Positions 1 to 8,596 of a stretch of 64,000 nucleotides of DNA are shown piece by piece; within the stretch, counting starts at the first letter, position 1; the number at the start of each line of letters is the position of its first letter. Position numbers and translations under genes: made by a program. Source of the stretch: G963422445 sp963422445. Its GTDB lineage: Bacteria > Pseudomonadota > Alphaproteobacteria > Thalassobaculales > Thalassobaculaceae. The stretch spans positions 5,084,001-5,148,000 of the forward strand of contig OY729512.2 in NCBI GenBank assembly GCA_963422445.2. The letters run 5' to 3'. The notes beneath the pieces are model-generated. The model had not been told where the DNA came from. It did not search any database and worked only from the letters and a program-made list of their open reading frames with translations.

Positions 1-304
1 CGTGCTCAATCTGCTGGCCTTCGCCCTGCACACGGCCTGCGACCTGATCGAAGCATCCTGGCGGCGGGCGCGGCACGCACTCGGAGCCCGAAGGCGCCTG
101 TTCGAGCACATCCGCACGATCACCGCCTACCATGTCTTCGCGTCATGGGCGGTCCTCATGAAAACCGTCATCACGGGCCTCCCCCCTCCCGCAAACGCCT
201 GATCCCCGGCCCCCGCGCCAAGCCCATCCCTCCAACCGCAGAACCGCCAAAAACCAACACGAAAGGCCGCAATGCAACGAAAAACGCCATAAGGAGAATT
301 GCTG
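1..304 (+). mobile_element. 3' end of ISNCY/IS4-like element, copy 1 (runs off window start)
   Basis: The first 304 bases are the right-hand end of an insertion sequence whose complete copy lies at 12875-14330 on the other strand. The reading frame at 2-202 gives the same C-terminus as that copy's transposase. The element ends with the terminal repeat AAGGAGAATTGCTG at 291-304, matching both ends of the full copy. Directly after it the frame continues into a luciferase-like oxidoreductase that lacks its start, so the insertion cut that gene. The expected 9-bp target duplication partner (GTTTTCAAC) would lie upstream of the window and cannot be checked. Confidence 0.9.
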
Positions 305-1200
305 GTTTTCAACATCTCGGTTTCAGTGACCATGTCGTGATCGCCAACAAGGTCAACTCGCCTTATCCCTATACGAGCAGTGGCCGCTGGTTCGCCGACG
401 ACAGCGGAGAATGCCTCGAGCAGCTCACGACGATGAGTTTCGTTGCCGCCGCAACCAGCCGAATCCGCTTGTTGACCTCGGTCATGGTTCTGCCGCACCG
501 TCCCCCTCTGCTTGCGGCGAAAATGCTGAACACCGTCGATATCCTGTCGAAAGGACGTCTGACCGTCGGCGTCGGTGTTGGCTGGATGCAGGAAGAAATC
601 GACTTGCTTGGAGGCCCGGACTTCCCGCGACGGGGCCAAGCGGCGAATGAGTATATAGAAGCCTTCCGTGCCTTGTGGACCGAAGACTCACCGCGATACG
701 ACGGTGACCATATCCGTTTCACCGGACTGAAGTTCACGCCCAAGCCGGTTCAGGCACTACATCCGCCGATCTGGGTCGGTGGAGAATCGCTGGCCGCGAG
801 GCAACGGGCCGGCCGACTCGGTAACGGCTGGTATCCTGTCGGCAACAATCCGGCGGCGCCGTTTGAAACGCCGCGAGCCTATGCTGCCGGGCTTCAGACG
901 GTTCGTGCCGCGGCCGAAGCGGCTGGCCGCGACCCCGCCGCCCTCGCGACGGCGCTGTACGTCATCTGGTACCGCCTTGGAGAGACGGAATACCGCGCCG
1001 ATGGCGAACGCCGAAACTTTACCGGGCCGGCCAGCGCCATCCTTGATGACATTGCCCGCTACCGCGACATCGGCCTGCAAAACCTGGTCATTGGCGGCGA
1101 GAGCAATGACCTCGCCCATTGCCTTGACCACATGCGCGAATTCGAAGCCGAGATCATGCGGCCAGCCGCGATGTCACAACGACGGCGGCCCGACTCGTAA
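305..1200 (+). pseudogene. LLM-class flavin/F420-dependent oxidoreductase, 5' end removed by IS
   Basis: The frame after the IS end encodes a luciferase-like TIM-barrel oxidoreductase of about 298 residues. Typical features are the SDHVV strand near the new N-terminus, TSRIRLLTSVMVLPHR, the SKGRLTVGVGVGW segment and PPIWVGG. Family members start about 25 residues earlier with the first beta strand, which binds FMN or F420 at the barrel mouth; that strand is missing. Translation could only begin within the IS or at an internal codon, so the gene is probably dead. Members oxidise or reduce diverse small molecules; the substrate here is unknown. Two intact LLM proteins lie at 37272-38144 and 39078-40178. 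Confidence 0.85.
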
Positions 1201-1235
1201 CAACCAGCAACACAATGCGGACGCCGAAGTCGCGT

Positions 1236-1412
1236 TCAGTGCGTGAATTCCGCTTCGGCGTCTACAATCTGGTCTTTAATTGCGAGTTTCTGGCGTTTTA
1301 TATCGTTGAGTATTGCGGCGTCCGGCCTCGGCCTTGCCTGCTCGTCCAACAATTGACGGTCCAAATCGGCATGGCGCTGGCGTAGCGCCGCGAGCTGGTT
1401 CTCTTCCGTCAT
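1236..1412 (-). CDS. YdcH/DUF465-like small coiled protein
   Basis: A 58-residue frame starts at an ATG (1410-1412) preceded by a good ribosome site, AGGAGG, about 7 bases upstream, and ends with TGA at 1236-1238. It reads MTEENQLAALRQRHADLDRQ followed by a polar helix, with a basic KRQKLAIKDQI segment near the C-terminus, which is characteristic of the YdcH (DUF465) family of short helical-hairpin proteins. A second member at 4147-4347 has the equivalent KKRKLALKDQI. Function is unknown; the family is very common in Alphaproteobacteria. It is divergent from the ubiX-family gene. Confidence 0.8.
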   Translation of the reverse strand: MTEENQLAALRQRHADLDRQLLDEQARPRPDAAILNDIKRQKLAIKDQIVDAEAEFTH

Positions 1413-1537
1413 ATTGTCCCTCCTGATTGATCCCGAATGATCCGTGTGATCCTGCGCACAATTTCACCTTGTGCTAACATGAACGGTCGGCCAAAGTCGA
1501 GTCCCCGCTTGCCCCCGCGCCCTGAGTTAGAGGTTCC

Positions 1538-2146
1538 ATGTCCGTTCCGGCTCCGCGAAGACTGGTCGTCGGCATCAGCGGCGCCTCCGGTGCCGTCTAC
1601 GGTGCCCGCCTGCTGCAAATTCTGGCTGCCCTGCCCAGCTCGACCCGTCCAGAAACCCATCTGGTGATGTCGCAATCCGCCGAGATTACCCTGGCCCACG
1701 AAACCACCTGCAAAGTCGCTACGTTGCACCAGCGGGCCGATGTCGTTCATACCAACCGCGATATCTCGGCGGCAATCGCATCGGGGTCGTTTCGGACGAT
1801 GGGCATGATCATCGCGCCATGCTCGGTCAAGACCCTCGCCGAGATTGCCACGGGTGCCACCGGAACCCTGCTCGCACGCGCCGCCGACGTGACCCTTAAG
1901 GAACGCCGCCGCCTGGTCTGCATGGTGCGCGAAACACCGCTGCATTCCGGGCACTTGCGCAACATGCTCGCACTCTCGGAGATGGGCGCGATCATTGCTC
2001 CGCCGGTCCCTGCGTTCTACGCAAAACCGAAGACACTTGACGACATGATCAATCACACGCTCGGACGGGTTCTGGATCTTTTCGAAATCGACGCCGGCAC
2101 CGTGATCCGCTGGCGCGAGCCGACGGCCGAGCCCCGCGCGCGGTAG
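1538..2146 (+). CDS. ubiX: UbiX/Pad1-family flavin prenyltransferase
   Basis: The 202-residue protein has the UbiX N-terminal Rossmann motif GISGASGAVYGARLL, the FMN-contacting APCSVKTLAEIATG segment around residues 95-110, and RETPLHSGHLRNMLALSEMG followed by PPVPAFY, both diagnostic. Flavin prenyltransferases attach a dimethylallyl group to FMN to make prenylated FMN, the cofactor of UbiD-type decarboxylases. No ubiD-like gene is visible in the window. It could serve ubiquinone synthesis or a catabolic decarboxylase. Length is normal for the family. Confidence 0.9.
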   Translation: MSVPAPRRLVVGISGASGAVYGARLLQILAALPSSTRPETHLVMSQSAEITLAHETTCKVATLHQRADVVHTNRDISAAIASGSFRTMGMIIAPCSVKTLAEIATGATGTLLARAADVTLKERRRLVCMVRETPLHSGHLRNMLALSEMGAIIAPPVPAFYAKPKTLDDMINHTLGRVLDLFEIDAGTVIRWREPTAEPRAR

Positions 2147-2150
2147 TCCG

Positions 2151-3506
2151 TCAACGGGCGTCGTCAGCGAGTTCGGCCTCGATCCCGGCGGCAATCTCAA
2201 GAAGTCTGGCATCATCCATAGTCTCACCCATGATCATGAGGCCGACTGGCGCATCACCGCGCCGTTGAACCGGTAGTGAAACTGCGCAGCGGTCAAGAAA
2301 ATTGCCAAACGAACAGTTGCGGAGCATTAACAAATTGGCCTGATGATAGGTCTCGTCAGACGCTTCCAACGGCGCGAGTTTCGGCGCAACGGTCGGCACA
2401 GTCGGCAGAAGAAGAGCGTCATAGTCTCGCGACTGTGCGTCAGCACGGCTTTGAATTGCCGCACGGGCCGCGATCAGATCGATGTAATCGGCCGCCGACA
2501 TCGCGGCCCCACGTTTGACACGACTGGCGACCTGAGGGTCCATAGCGGCTTCGCAGGTGTCAAAAAACTCCCGCAGCGTCGCGAAAGCCTCGGCAGCCGC
2601 AAAGCCGCCCTGAGCATTGACCGCCGGGATGTCGGCCAGGGCATCGAGGGGAATATCGACGACCCGTGCCCCGGCAGCCGAAAGGCGCGACAAGGCACGG
2701 CTGAATGCATCAGAGACGATATCGTCCATATCGTCCTGCACAATTAAAGTCGGTACACCGAGGACCAGCGTGGCAACCGGTCGCGGCACAACGGCGCGCG
2801 CGGCGGCGGCACTCAAGATTTGATCGACCAGAGCACAACAGGCAACGCTGCGGGCAAGCGGGCCGATTGAATCGAGCGTGGTCGATAGTGGGAACGCACC
2901 CGATGTCGGCACCCGACGGGCGGTCGGCTTGAAGCCGGTCAGGCCGCACAGTGCCGAAGGAATGCGCACCGAGCCGCCGGTGTCGGTGCCAATGCTCACC
3001 GTTGCCATGCCGTCGGTGACCGAGATCGCCGCCCCGCTTGATGAACCGCCCGGGATCCGCCCGGATTCGCGATCCCAAGGGTTTCGCGGGGTTCCGTAAT
3101 GAGGATTGATTCCAAGGCCCGAAAACGCAAATTCCGTCATATTGGTCCGACCAAGCAGCACCGCGCCGGCCGCCCGCAGTCGAGCCACGACGGGTGCATC
3201 GTCAGATGCTGCCGGTGCTGCACCGAGCACCCGCGACCCGGCCCTGGTGATCTCGCCCCTGACATCGAGCAGGTCTTTGATCGAAACCGGTATTCCAGCC
3301 AGCGGCGACGGCCGTATGCCGTAACGCCGTGCCGCATCGGCAGCCTGCGCCGCTGCATACGCGGAATCGCGATAGATCGTCATGAACGTGCGCGAGCCCT
3401 CACCGTCTGGCGCGTCAATTCGGGAAAGGGCCTGTTCAACCAGAGCCTCGCTGCTTGTGCGTCCTGCGGCAAGATCTTCGGCGACCTCGCTGATTGTGCG
3501 GTTCAT
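2151..3506 (-). CDS. Amidase-signature family amidase
   Basis: This 451-residue protein carries the Ser-cisSer-Lys catalytic triad of the amidase signature family: the lysine in GIPVSIKDLLDVRG (about residue 75), the cis-serine in PGGSSSGAAISV (about 153) and the nucleophile in GTDTGGSVRIPSALCG (about 177). These enzymes hydrolyse amides to acid and ammonia. It lacks features that would make it a GatA subunit, and no gatB or gatC is nearby. Its ATG overlaps the stop of the upstream TIGR02444 gene by 4 bases (3503-3506), so the two are probably co-translated. Substrate unknown. Confidence 0.88.
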   Translation of the reverse strand: MNRTISEVAEDLAAGRTSSEALVEQALSRIDAPDGEGSRTFMTIYRDSAYAAAQAADAARRYGIRPSPLAGIPVSIKDLLDVRGEITRAGSRVLGAAPAASDDAPVVARLRAAGAVLLGRTNMTEFAFSGLGINPHYGTPRNPWDRESGRIPGGSSSGAAISVTDGMATVSIGTDTGGSVRIPSALCGLTGFKPTARRVPTSGAFPLSTTLDSIGPLARSVACCALVDQILSAAAARAVVPRPVATLVLGVPTLIVQDDMDDIVSDAFSRALSRLSAAGARVVDIPLDALADIPAVNAQGGFAAAEAFATLREFFDTCEAAMDPQVASRVKRGAAMSAADYIDLIAARAAIQSRADAQSRDYDALLLPTVPTVAPKLAPLEASDETYHQANLLMLRNCSFGNFLDRCAVSLPVQRRGDAPVGLMIMGETMDDARLLEIAAGIEAELADDAR

Positions 3507-4066
3507 GATGTCTCTCCGCTCGTATCATAGGGCTCTTTTAATCGCGCGACGATAGCGGCCCTCCCGGCTTCCGGAAACGCTGCCAGTACCAGGTCTGTCA
3601 ACAAAGGAACGGCTTCGCCATGACGCTGCAGGCCCTCCACGGCGGCATAAGCGTTCAAATTGTCCGCGGCGCAATCGGATCCACAGTCGGCAGCCAGTGC
3701 GGACTGTTCACCAAGTGACGGAACCGCGGCAAGGATAAGCCGTTGTTCGATACGTTCCGCGGTGAGTTCAGCCGCCAGAATGTCGACTCGCAATTCCGCG
3801 TTGCCTCCGGGTTCCGGCTTGTCTTTCATCCATCGTCTAGCTGCTCTCAGCCGAGTCACGACTTCGGTTCGCCACAACCGGACCGCTGCCTCGACAGCTA
3901 TCAGTTCGGTCCTGCCCACGGCCTTCCCGCGTGTTGCCGCCCAGCAACAGAACAGAAGGATGTTGATGTCGAGCCGATGGCCATCCTGCAATGCAATGCA
4001 GGCTTCGCGCGCGCGACCATAGACCACCACGGCATAGGACCAAAACGCTTCGGCTGCGTCTGTCAT
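3503..4066 (-). CDS. TIGR02444/DUF2390 family protein
   Basis: The 187-residue protein begins MTDAAEAFWSYAVVVYGR and has the LQDGHRLDINILLFCCW segment followed by a helical region (AVRLWRTEVVTRLRAARRWMK), the pattern of TIGR02444 proteins. No biochemical role is established for the family. It is upstream of and overlaps the amidase by 4 bases, and is divergent from the second YdcH-like gene. The pairing with YdcH proteins is a familiar alphaproteobacterial neighbourhood. Confidence 0.75.
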   Translation of the reverse strand: MTDAAEAFWSYAVVVYGRAREACIALQDGHRLDINILLFCCWAATRGKAVGRTELIAVEAAVRLWRTEVVTRLRAARRWMKDKPEPGGNAELRVDILAAELTAERIEQRLILAAVPSLGEQSALAADCGSDCAADNLNAYAAVEGLQRHGEAVPLLTDLVLAAFPEAGRAAIVARLKEPYDTSGETS

Positions 4067-4146
4067 GGCGATCCTCGCCCTATCAATCCCGCTGAAATGA
4101 CGCTATCAGATATGGTCAGTCTGATGAACCGCGAGGTCAGTCAAAG

Positions 4147-4347
4147 GTGCAGGATCGCAGGGAACTAGAAACCAGACTCGATGTATTGCAAGTTGAACAC
4201 CGGGATCTCGACCACGCAATAGACAATCTCGCACGGACTTCGGGGTTCGACCAGTTGCGTCTGGGGCGAATGAAAAAACGCAAGCTCGCTCTGAAAGACC
4301 AGATCGCCCATCTGAAGAGCCAGTTACTCCCGGACATCATCGCCTGA
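4147..4347 (+). CDS. YdcH/DUF465-like small coiled protein
   Basis: A 66-residue, highly charged helical protein with the YdcH-type pattern: LDVLQVEHRDLDHAIDNLAR then RLGRMKKRKLALKDQIAHLK. It is paralogous in style to the protein at 1236-1412. It lies just upstream of the IS630 insertion (4434). The start may be the ATG at 4147 or a nearby alternative; no strong ribosome site decides it. Confidence 0.75.
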   Translation: MQDRRELETRLDVLQVEHRDLDHAIDNLARTSGFDQLRLGRMKKRKLALKDQIAHLKSQLLPDIIA

Positions 4348-4433
4348 CCCTGTCCGGCGGCCGGATCTCGCCGTGGACCAGAACCTGATCCGGGATCAAT
4401 CCGTGTGGGACCAGCACTCCGGATTCGACGTCC

Positions 4434-5550
4434 CTAGTAGATTGATCGTTACAAATATATCCATTATTGTGTTCTTCTGATTTGTCGATCACGGGGGTCT
4501 GCAAGATGCGCCTTGGTGTTTCATTCACGCTCACTTCGGGCGACCGGCGTCGCCTTGAAACGGTTGTCTCGGACCCGAAGAGCCCGCAGAAGCACGTCTG
4601 GCGGGCGCGCATCGTTCTTCTGAGCGACGACGGGATCGGCACGATGGCCATCATGAGAGAGACCGGCAAGGCGAAGAACAATGTCTGGCGCTGGCAGGAC
4701 CGCTTCTATGGACGAAGGTGTGGACGGACTTCTGCTGGACAAGACGCGTCCGCCGGGTAAGACGCCTCTGGCTCCTGAGCCAGAGGCGAAGATCGTAGAG
4801 TTGACCCACACCTCGCCATCGCCCGCAGCGACCCACTGGACGCTGCGGGCGATGGCGAAGGCTGTGGGGATGCCGCTTCGAGGATCTGGGCGGTCTGGCA
4901 GGCGCATGGCCTGATGCCGCACCGCTGGCGGCAGTTCAAGCTTTCGAACGATCCCGCTTTCGTCGAGAAGCTGACCGACATCGTCGACCTCTACGTTGCG
5001 CCACCAGCTCACGCGGTCGTGCTGTCGATCGATGACACGTCGCATAGTCAGGCCCGCGACCGCACACAGCCCGGCCTGCCGCTAAAGAAAGGCCGCGGCG
5101 CCACCATGACACATGATTACAAGCGCAACGGCACGACGACGCTGTTTGCCGCCCTGACCGTGCTCGACGGCACGGTCATCGGCCAGCACGCCAGTCGGCA
5201 TCGCCATCGGGAGTTCCTGAGATTCCTCAACCGCATCGCGCGCACGATACCCGCCGGCGTCCCGGTCCATGCCATCCTCGACAACGACGCCACTCACAAG
5301 CACAAGGAAGTCCAGGTCTGGCTCGCACGCCATCCGCGCTGGACCTTCCATTTCACCCCCACATCGAGCGCGTGGCTGAACGCGCTCGAAGGCGTCTTCG
5401 CCAAGCGGACGCGAACTCCAGGACGCCATCCGCCGCGTCATCGACGAACACAACACCACCGAAGCCAAGCCCTTCGTCTGGACCGCCGATCCCGATACCA
5501 TCATCGTCGCAAGAAAAAGAGGGTTTCAAACGTTGGGATCAATCCACTAG
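4434..5550 (+). mobile_element. IS630-family element type 1, copy 1 (decayed)
   Basis: Both ends carry CTAG and related inverted repeats (GATTGATCGTTAC at the left; the right end reads back as GATTGATCCC). Copy 2 lies at 19897-21052. Insertion at TA within CTAG is the known IS630 target choice. Compared with copy 2, this one has a deletion near 4877 and a larger deletion near 5407, so it cannot encode a full transposase. Confidence 0.88.
4506..5550 (+). pseudogene. IS630 transposase, frameshifted and deleted
   Basis: Reading starts at the ATG at 4506 after a GGGGGTCTGCAAG leader. The helix-turn-helix part (KHVWRARIVLLSDD, MAIMRETGKAKNNVWRWQDRF) is in one frame and the rest in others. Bases lost near 4877 (GGGGATGCCGCTTCG against GGGGGTTGCCGCTTCGG in copy 2) and near 5407 remove residues around the catalytic region, including the segment equivalent to RRRLKYGVFRSVRELQ. 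Catalytic DDE fragments (AILDNDATHKHK, SSAWLNALEGVFAK) remain recognisable. Certainly inactive. Confidence 0.85.
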
Positions 5551-5570
5551 ATTAGCGGAAAGGTTGCCCG

Positions 5571-5948
5571 ATGAATGGGTTTGGTCGCGTTGTTCTGGCC
5601 ATGTTGTGCGCTCTACTGTGGGTTCCAGTGACGATCGTGCTTTCTCTGGCCAGGCAAGGACCGGAGGCCCTGATCGGCTTTTTCCGGTTGGCGCCGGCCT
5701 CCGAATGGCTATCCCTGTTTCCCACCGCGCCGGCCGGTCTGCCACTCGCAATTGCATGTTGGGCCATATGGCGCCTGAACCGAAGATACACGGCTGTTGC
5801 CACCTTTATCGTGCTTGCGCCGTTGACTGTCGCCGCAGCCCTTATCGGAGGCATTCTCGGCCCCATTGGAATACTGGTCTACGCGACTGTTGTCAGCGTA
5901 CCAGCCTGGGGTATCCATGCAATTCTGCGCTGGCGGCAACGAGGCTGA
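5571..5948 (+). CDS. Small hydrophobic membrane protein, unknown function
   Basis: A 125-residue protein with about four predicted membrane helices (roughly residues 6-26, 52-68, 74-95 and 96-116) ending in the basic tail LRWRQRG. The ATG is preceded by a GGAAAGG ribosome site. The IS630 remnant ends only 20 bases upstream, so the native promoter was probably displaced. I do not recognise the family. Confidence 0.55.
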   Translation: MNGFGRVVLAMLCALLWVPVTIVLSLARQGPEALIGFFRLAPASEWLSLFPTAPAGLPLAIACWAIWRLNRRYTAVATFIVLAPLTVAAALIGGILGPIGILVYATVVSVPAWGIHAILRWRQRG

Positions 5949-6078
5949 CTGACAGTGGGGTTTCTGCCGTTCTGATCACATTGTCCGGCCATGACTAACT
6001 CCGCGCGCCGTACGCACTGCCATTATCTATGATTTATTAACCATGCTGATACGATGTCCAGGCCAGTCAATTCTGAAT

Positions 6079-7129
6079 ACCGCTTATGCACATAGCTCCG
6101 GTTGCGAGAGTTTGCCACCAGATGTTGAGGTTGAGGTTAGGGCGGGGGAGCGGGTGGAATGCTCCCGATACGTTCCTGCCGACGGAGCCACCACATGAAA
6201 CAGGTCCCCGACAGCCTCCTCGCTTTCCAGCACATGGTCCCGGACGATGACGCCTGCGCCGCCTGGCTGATCGAAATGCGCTGGCCGGACGGCTTCGTCT
6301 GTCCCAGGTGCGGCCATGAAAAGGGATGGGCGCTGCGCAGAAAAGCACACACCTTCGCGTGCACCGGCTGCCGCCGGCAGACCTCGGTGACGGCCGGGAC
6401 GATCCTGCACGCCAGCAAGCTGCCGCTCACCGTCTGGTTCTGGGCTGCCGACCTGATGGCGACCCACTCCAACGGCATCTCTGCCCTGCAGCTCCAGAAA
6501 CAGCTCGCTATCGGCTCTTACCGCAGCGCTTGGCTGCTCGCCCACAAGCTGCGCGCCAGCATGGTCGAGCCCGAGCGCGACCCGTTGTCGGGCCTGGTGG
6601 ACATCGACGAGGCCAGCCGTCCATTCCGGACCAAAGACGATCCTCCCACCGGAGGGCAAGGACGCAGCCACGACGGCAAGATGCTCATCGTCGGCGCCAT
6701 CGAACTCGGGGACGGAAACATCCCGGGCCGCCTGCGGCTGGCCGACATCTCCTCCTACGGCGCCGCCGACCTCGGACACTGCGTCGAAACCGCCGCCGGT
6801 CCCGACGCCATCGCGAAAACCGACGGCTGGTCCGGCGACGCTGCGGTCCCCGCCGATCGCCACAATGTCCATGTCGTCGGGAAGACTGCCGCTCACCTCG
6901 TCCTGCCGTGGATCCACCAAGTCTTCTCCAACCTCAAAGGATGGGCGCGAGGCGTCTACCACGGGCTGCGCCGTAAGCATCTGCAAGCCGATCTCGATGA
7001 GGTCGTCTTTCGCTTCAACCGCCGCAAAACCCGCCACGATGCTTTCCGCTCGCTCTTCCGCCTCGCCACCAATGCACAACCCCTTACCTACAGCATGTTG
7101 ATCGAACCGGAACCATCTGCATAAGCGGT
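6079..7129 (+). mobile_element. IS1595-family element type A, copy 1
   Basis: The element is bounded by ACCGCTTATGCACATAGCTC at the left and its reverse complement variant (ATCTGCATAAGCGGT) at the right, the same ends as the copy at 18594-19644 and the two MITEs at 8486 and 8773. IS1595 elements make 8-bp target duplications, but the flanks here differ (TTCTGAAT against TGCAGATA). The original pair of flanks may have been separated by recombination. Confidence 0.88.
6195..7124 (+). CDS. IS1595-family transposase (type A)
   Basis: From MKQVPDSLLAF the protein is about 309 residues. It has an N-terminal zinc ribbon (CPRCGHEKGW then CTGCRRQTSVTAGTI) and the DDE core of IS1595 transposases: VDIDEASRPF, AKTDGWSGD and the C-terminal GVYHGLRRKHLQADLDEVVFR with FRFNRR. 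No frameshift is visible. Compared with the copy at 18599-19564 it differs at a few residues (for example QADLDEVVF against QAYLDEFVF). The start is chosen because upstream codons fall in the terminal leader. Confidence 0.88.
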   Translation: MKQVPDSLLAFQHMVPDDDACAAWLIEMRWPDGFVCPRCGHEKGWALRRKAHTFACTGCRRQTSVTAGTILHASKLPLTVWFWAADLMATHSNGISALQLQKQLAIGSYRSAWLLAHKLRASMVEPERDPLSGLVDIDEASRPFRTKDDPPTGGQGRSHDGKMLIVGAIELGDGNIPGRLRLADISSYGAADLGHCVETAAGPDAIAKTDGWSGDAAVPADRHNVHVVGKTAAHLVLPWIHQVFSNLKGWARGVYHGLRRKHLQADLDEVVFRFNRRKTRHDAFRSLFRLATNAQPLTYSMLIEPEPSA

Positions 7130-7410
7130 TGCAGATATTATCCGTAAAATTTCAAAATTCTGCCATTATCAATGATGTAGTAAAGATGAGTATCGCGTTC
7201 GATTGGATGACATTATTCCCAATCATATCATCGTCGACATGGATTACGAAACTCTCGAAGTCACAAATCAAACACGATGCGACTACCTGTTGTTTGCAGA
7301 AGACGTTCATACGATTCGGCTGGTCTCCATCGAACTGAAGAGTAAGCGATCGATAGCAGTAGAAGAGTGGCGAGAAAACTCAGGGACGGTGTCAAACTCG
7401 CATATGATTT

Positions 7411-8442
7411 CCTGATTACCACTCAAGCTAAGTGTAACTTGAGTAGCCGTTCCGGCATCGGCGGCGTCCTCAGCGCCACGTAGACCAGTCTCGAGATGAT
7501 GTCGGGCAGATCGAAGCGACGATTGAACCGGTACTCGAACTCCGCCAGATAGCGCTGCGCATACTTGGGTCGAACCGCATGGTAGGTACCGCGCAAAGCG
7601 TTCTTGATGGTGCCGAGGATCGTGTTCACCCATCGAAATCCGGGACGCTCGACCGCGGCTTTCCCGCCGCCGGTCACCATCGGCTCATGAACGCAGCCTG
7701 CCGCGGTCACGCCATTGAAGCAGGTCAGCCCATCGGAGAGCACCTGCGTGCCCGGGCTCAGGTGCTGCTGCGCCCAGGCGGCGATTTCGGTGAGACGGAA
7801 GCCTTCGACCACGGTGAGCGTCACCCGCTGCGGATGTCCCGCCTCATTGGTCTCGACCGCGGCCACGAAAGGGGTCTTGCCCGGTGCCCCACGTCCGCGC
7901 TTGCCGCCGCTGCGCTCGCCCCCGAGGGAGGCGTCGTCGAGTTGGATGAACCTGCCGGGCACATGCGCGCGGTCGCGCTCCATCATCACCTGCATCAGCG
8001 TGTGGCGCATGCGCCATGCGGCGTTGTCGGAGATGCCGAGTTGGCGGTGCAGCGTCATCGTCGATGCACCTTATCTTGTCCTGGGTCATGAAGGAGATGC
8101 CCTGGAACCACACCGTCAGGGGCAGCTCGGTGGCCTCGAAGATGGTGCCGGCGGTAATGGAGGTCTGGCGGTTGCAGCGATAGCACTGCTGGAGCTTGTG
8201 TGTGGTCAACTGGCAACCTCGGTCGTGGCCGCAGTTCGGGCACACGAACCCGTTGGGCCAGCGCCATCGGGACAGGGCGTCGAAGCACTGCTGTTCGGTT
8301 CCATAGAGCGAGAGGAACGCGTTGAGGCTGATTCCCTTCTGGAGCTGCACCGGGTTGCGGGCCATGGAATTCTCCTTCTCTATCATCAAATTACATGGCT
8401 GTATTCTATACCAAATGCCACTTAGCGTCGAGGGTAATCAGG
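7411..8442 (-). mobile_element. IS1595-family element type B
   Basis: Ends are CCTGATTACC at 7411-7420 and GGTAATCAGG at 8433-8442 as inverted repeats, continuing imperfectly to GCTAAGTG. An exact 8-bp target duplication TATGATTT flanks both sides (7403-7410 and 8443-8450), as expected for IS1595. The insertion lies inside the broken hypothetical gene. Confidence 0.88.
7423..8365 (-). pseudogene. IS1595-family transposase (type B), single frameshift
   Basis: Reading on the minus strand starts at MARNPVQLQKGISLNAFLSL (ATG at 8363-8365, after GAGAAGGAGAATTCC). The zinc ribbon (CPNCGHDRGC, CYRCNRQTSITAGTIF) and WFQGISFMTQDK are in one frame. The DDE part, from MTLHRQLGISDNAAWRMR to the C-terminal GTYHAVRPKYAQRYLAEFEY, is in another. 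The join near 8070 has one extra A (AAGATAAGGTGC where AAGATAGGTGC would keep frame). Otherwise the sequence is full length. One-base decay or an assembly error are both possible. Confidence 0.82.
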
Positions 8443-8485
8443 TATGATTTTTCCCACAAACCCTTGCGCTATACTTTTCCTGATA

Positions 8486-8596
8486 ACCGCTTATGCACGT
8501 GGCTCCGGTGGCACACGATGTTGCCCCCGATGTCGACTATTCCCGGCACGCCAAACGCTACATGTACGTTTCACCGGAGCCACGTGCATAAGCGGT
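8486..8596. mobile_element. MITE1, 111 bp, derived from IS1595-A ends
   Basis: A 111-bp element with a perfect 25-bp terminal inverted repeat beginning ACCGCTTATGCACGTGGCTC. It is flanked by an exact 8-bp duplication TCCTGATA (8478-8485 and 8597-8604). The ends match those of IS1595-A, and the interior has no coding capacity. It was evidently moved in trans by an IS1595-A transposase. Confidence 0.9.

Noticed and set aside
6084..7079. 331-codon minus-strand frame opposite IS1595-A
   Set aside because: Antisense to a clear zinc-ribbon transposase, with no family signal of its own.
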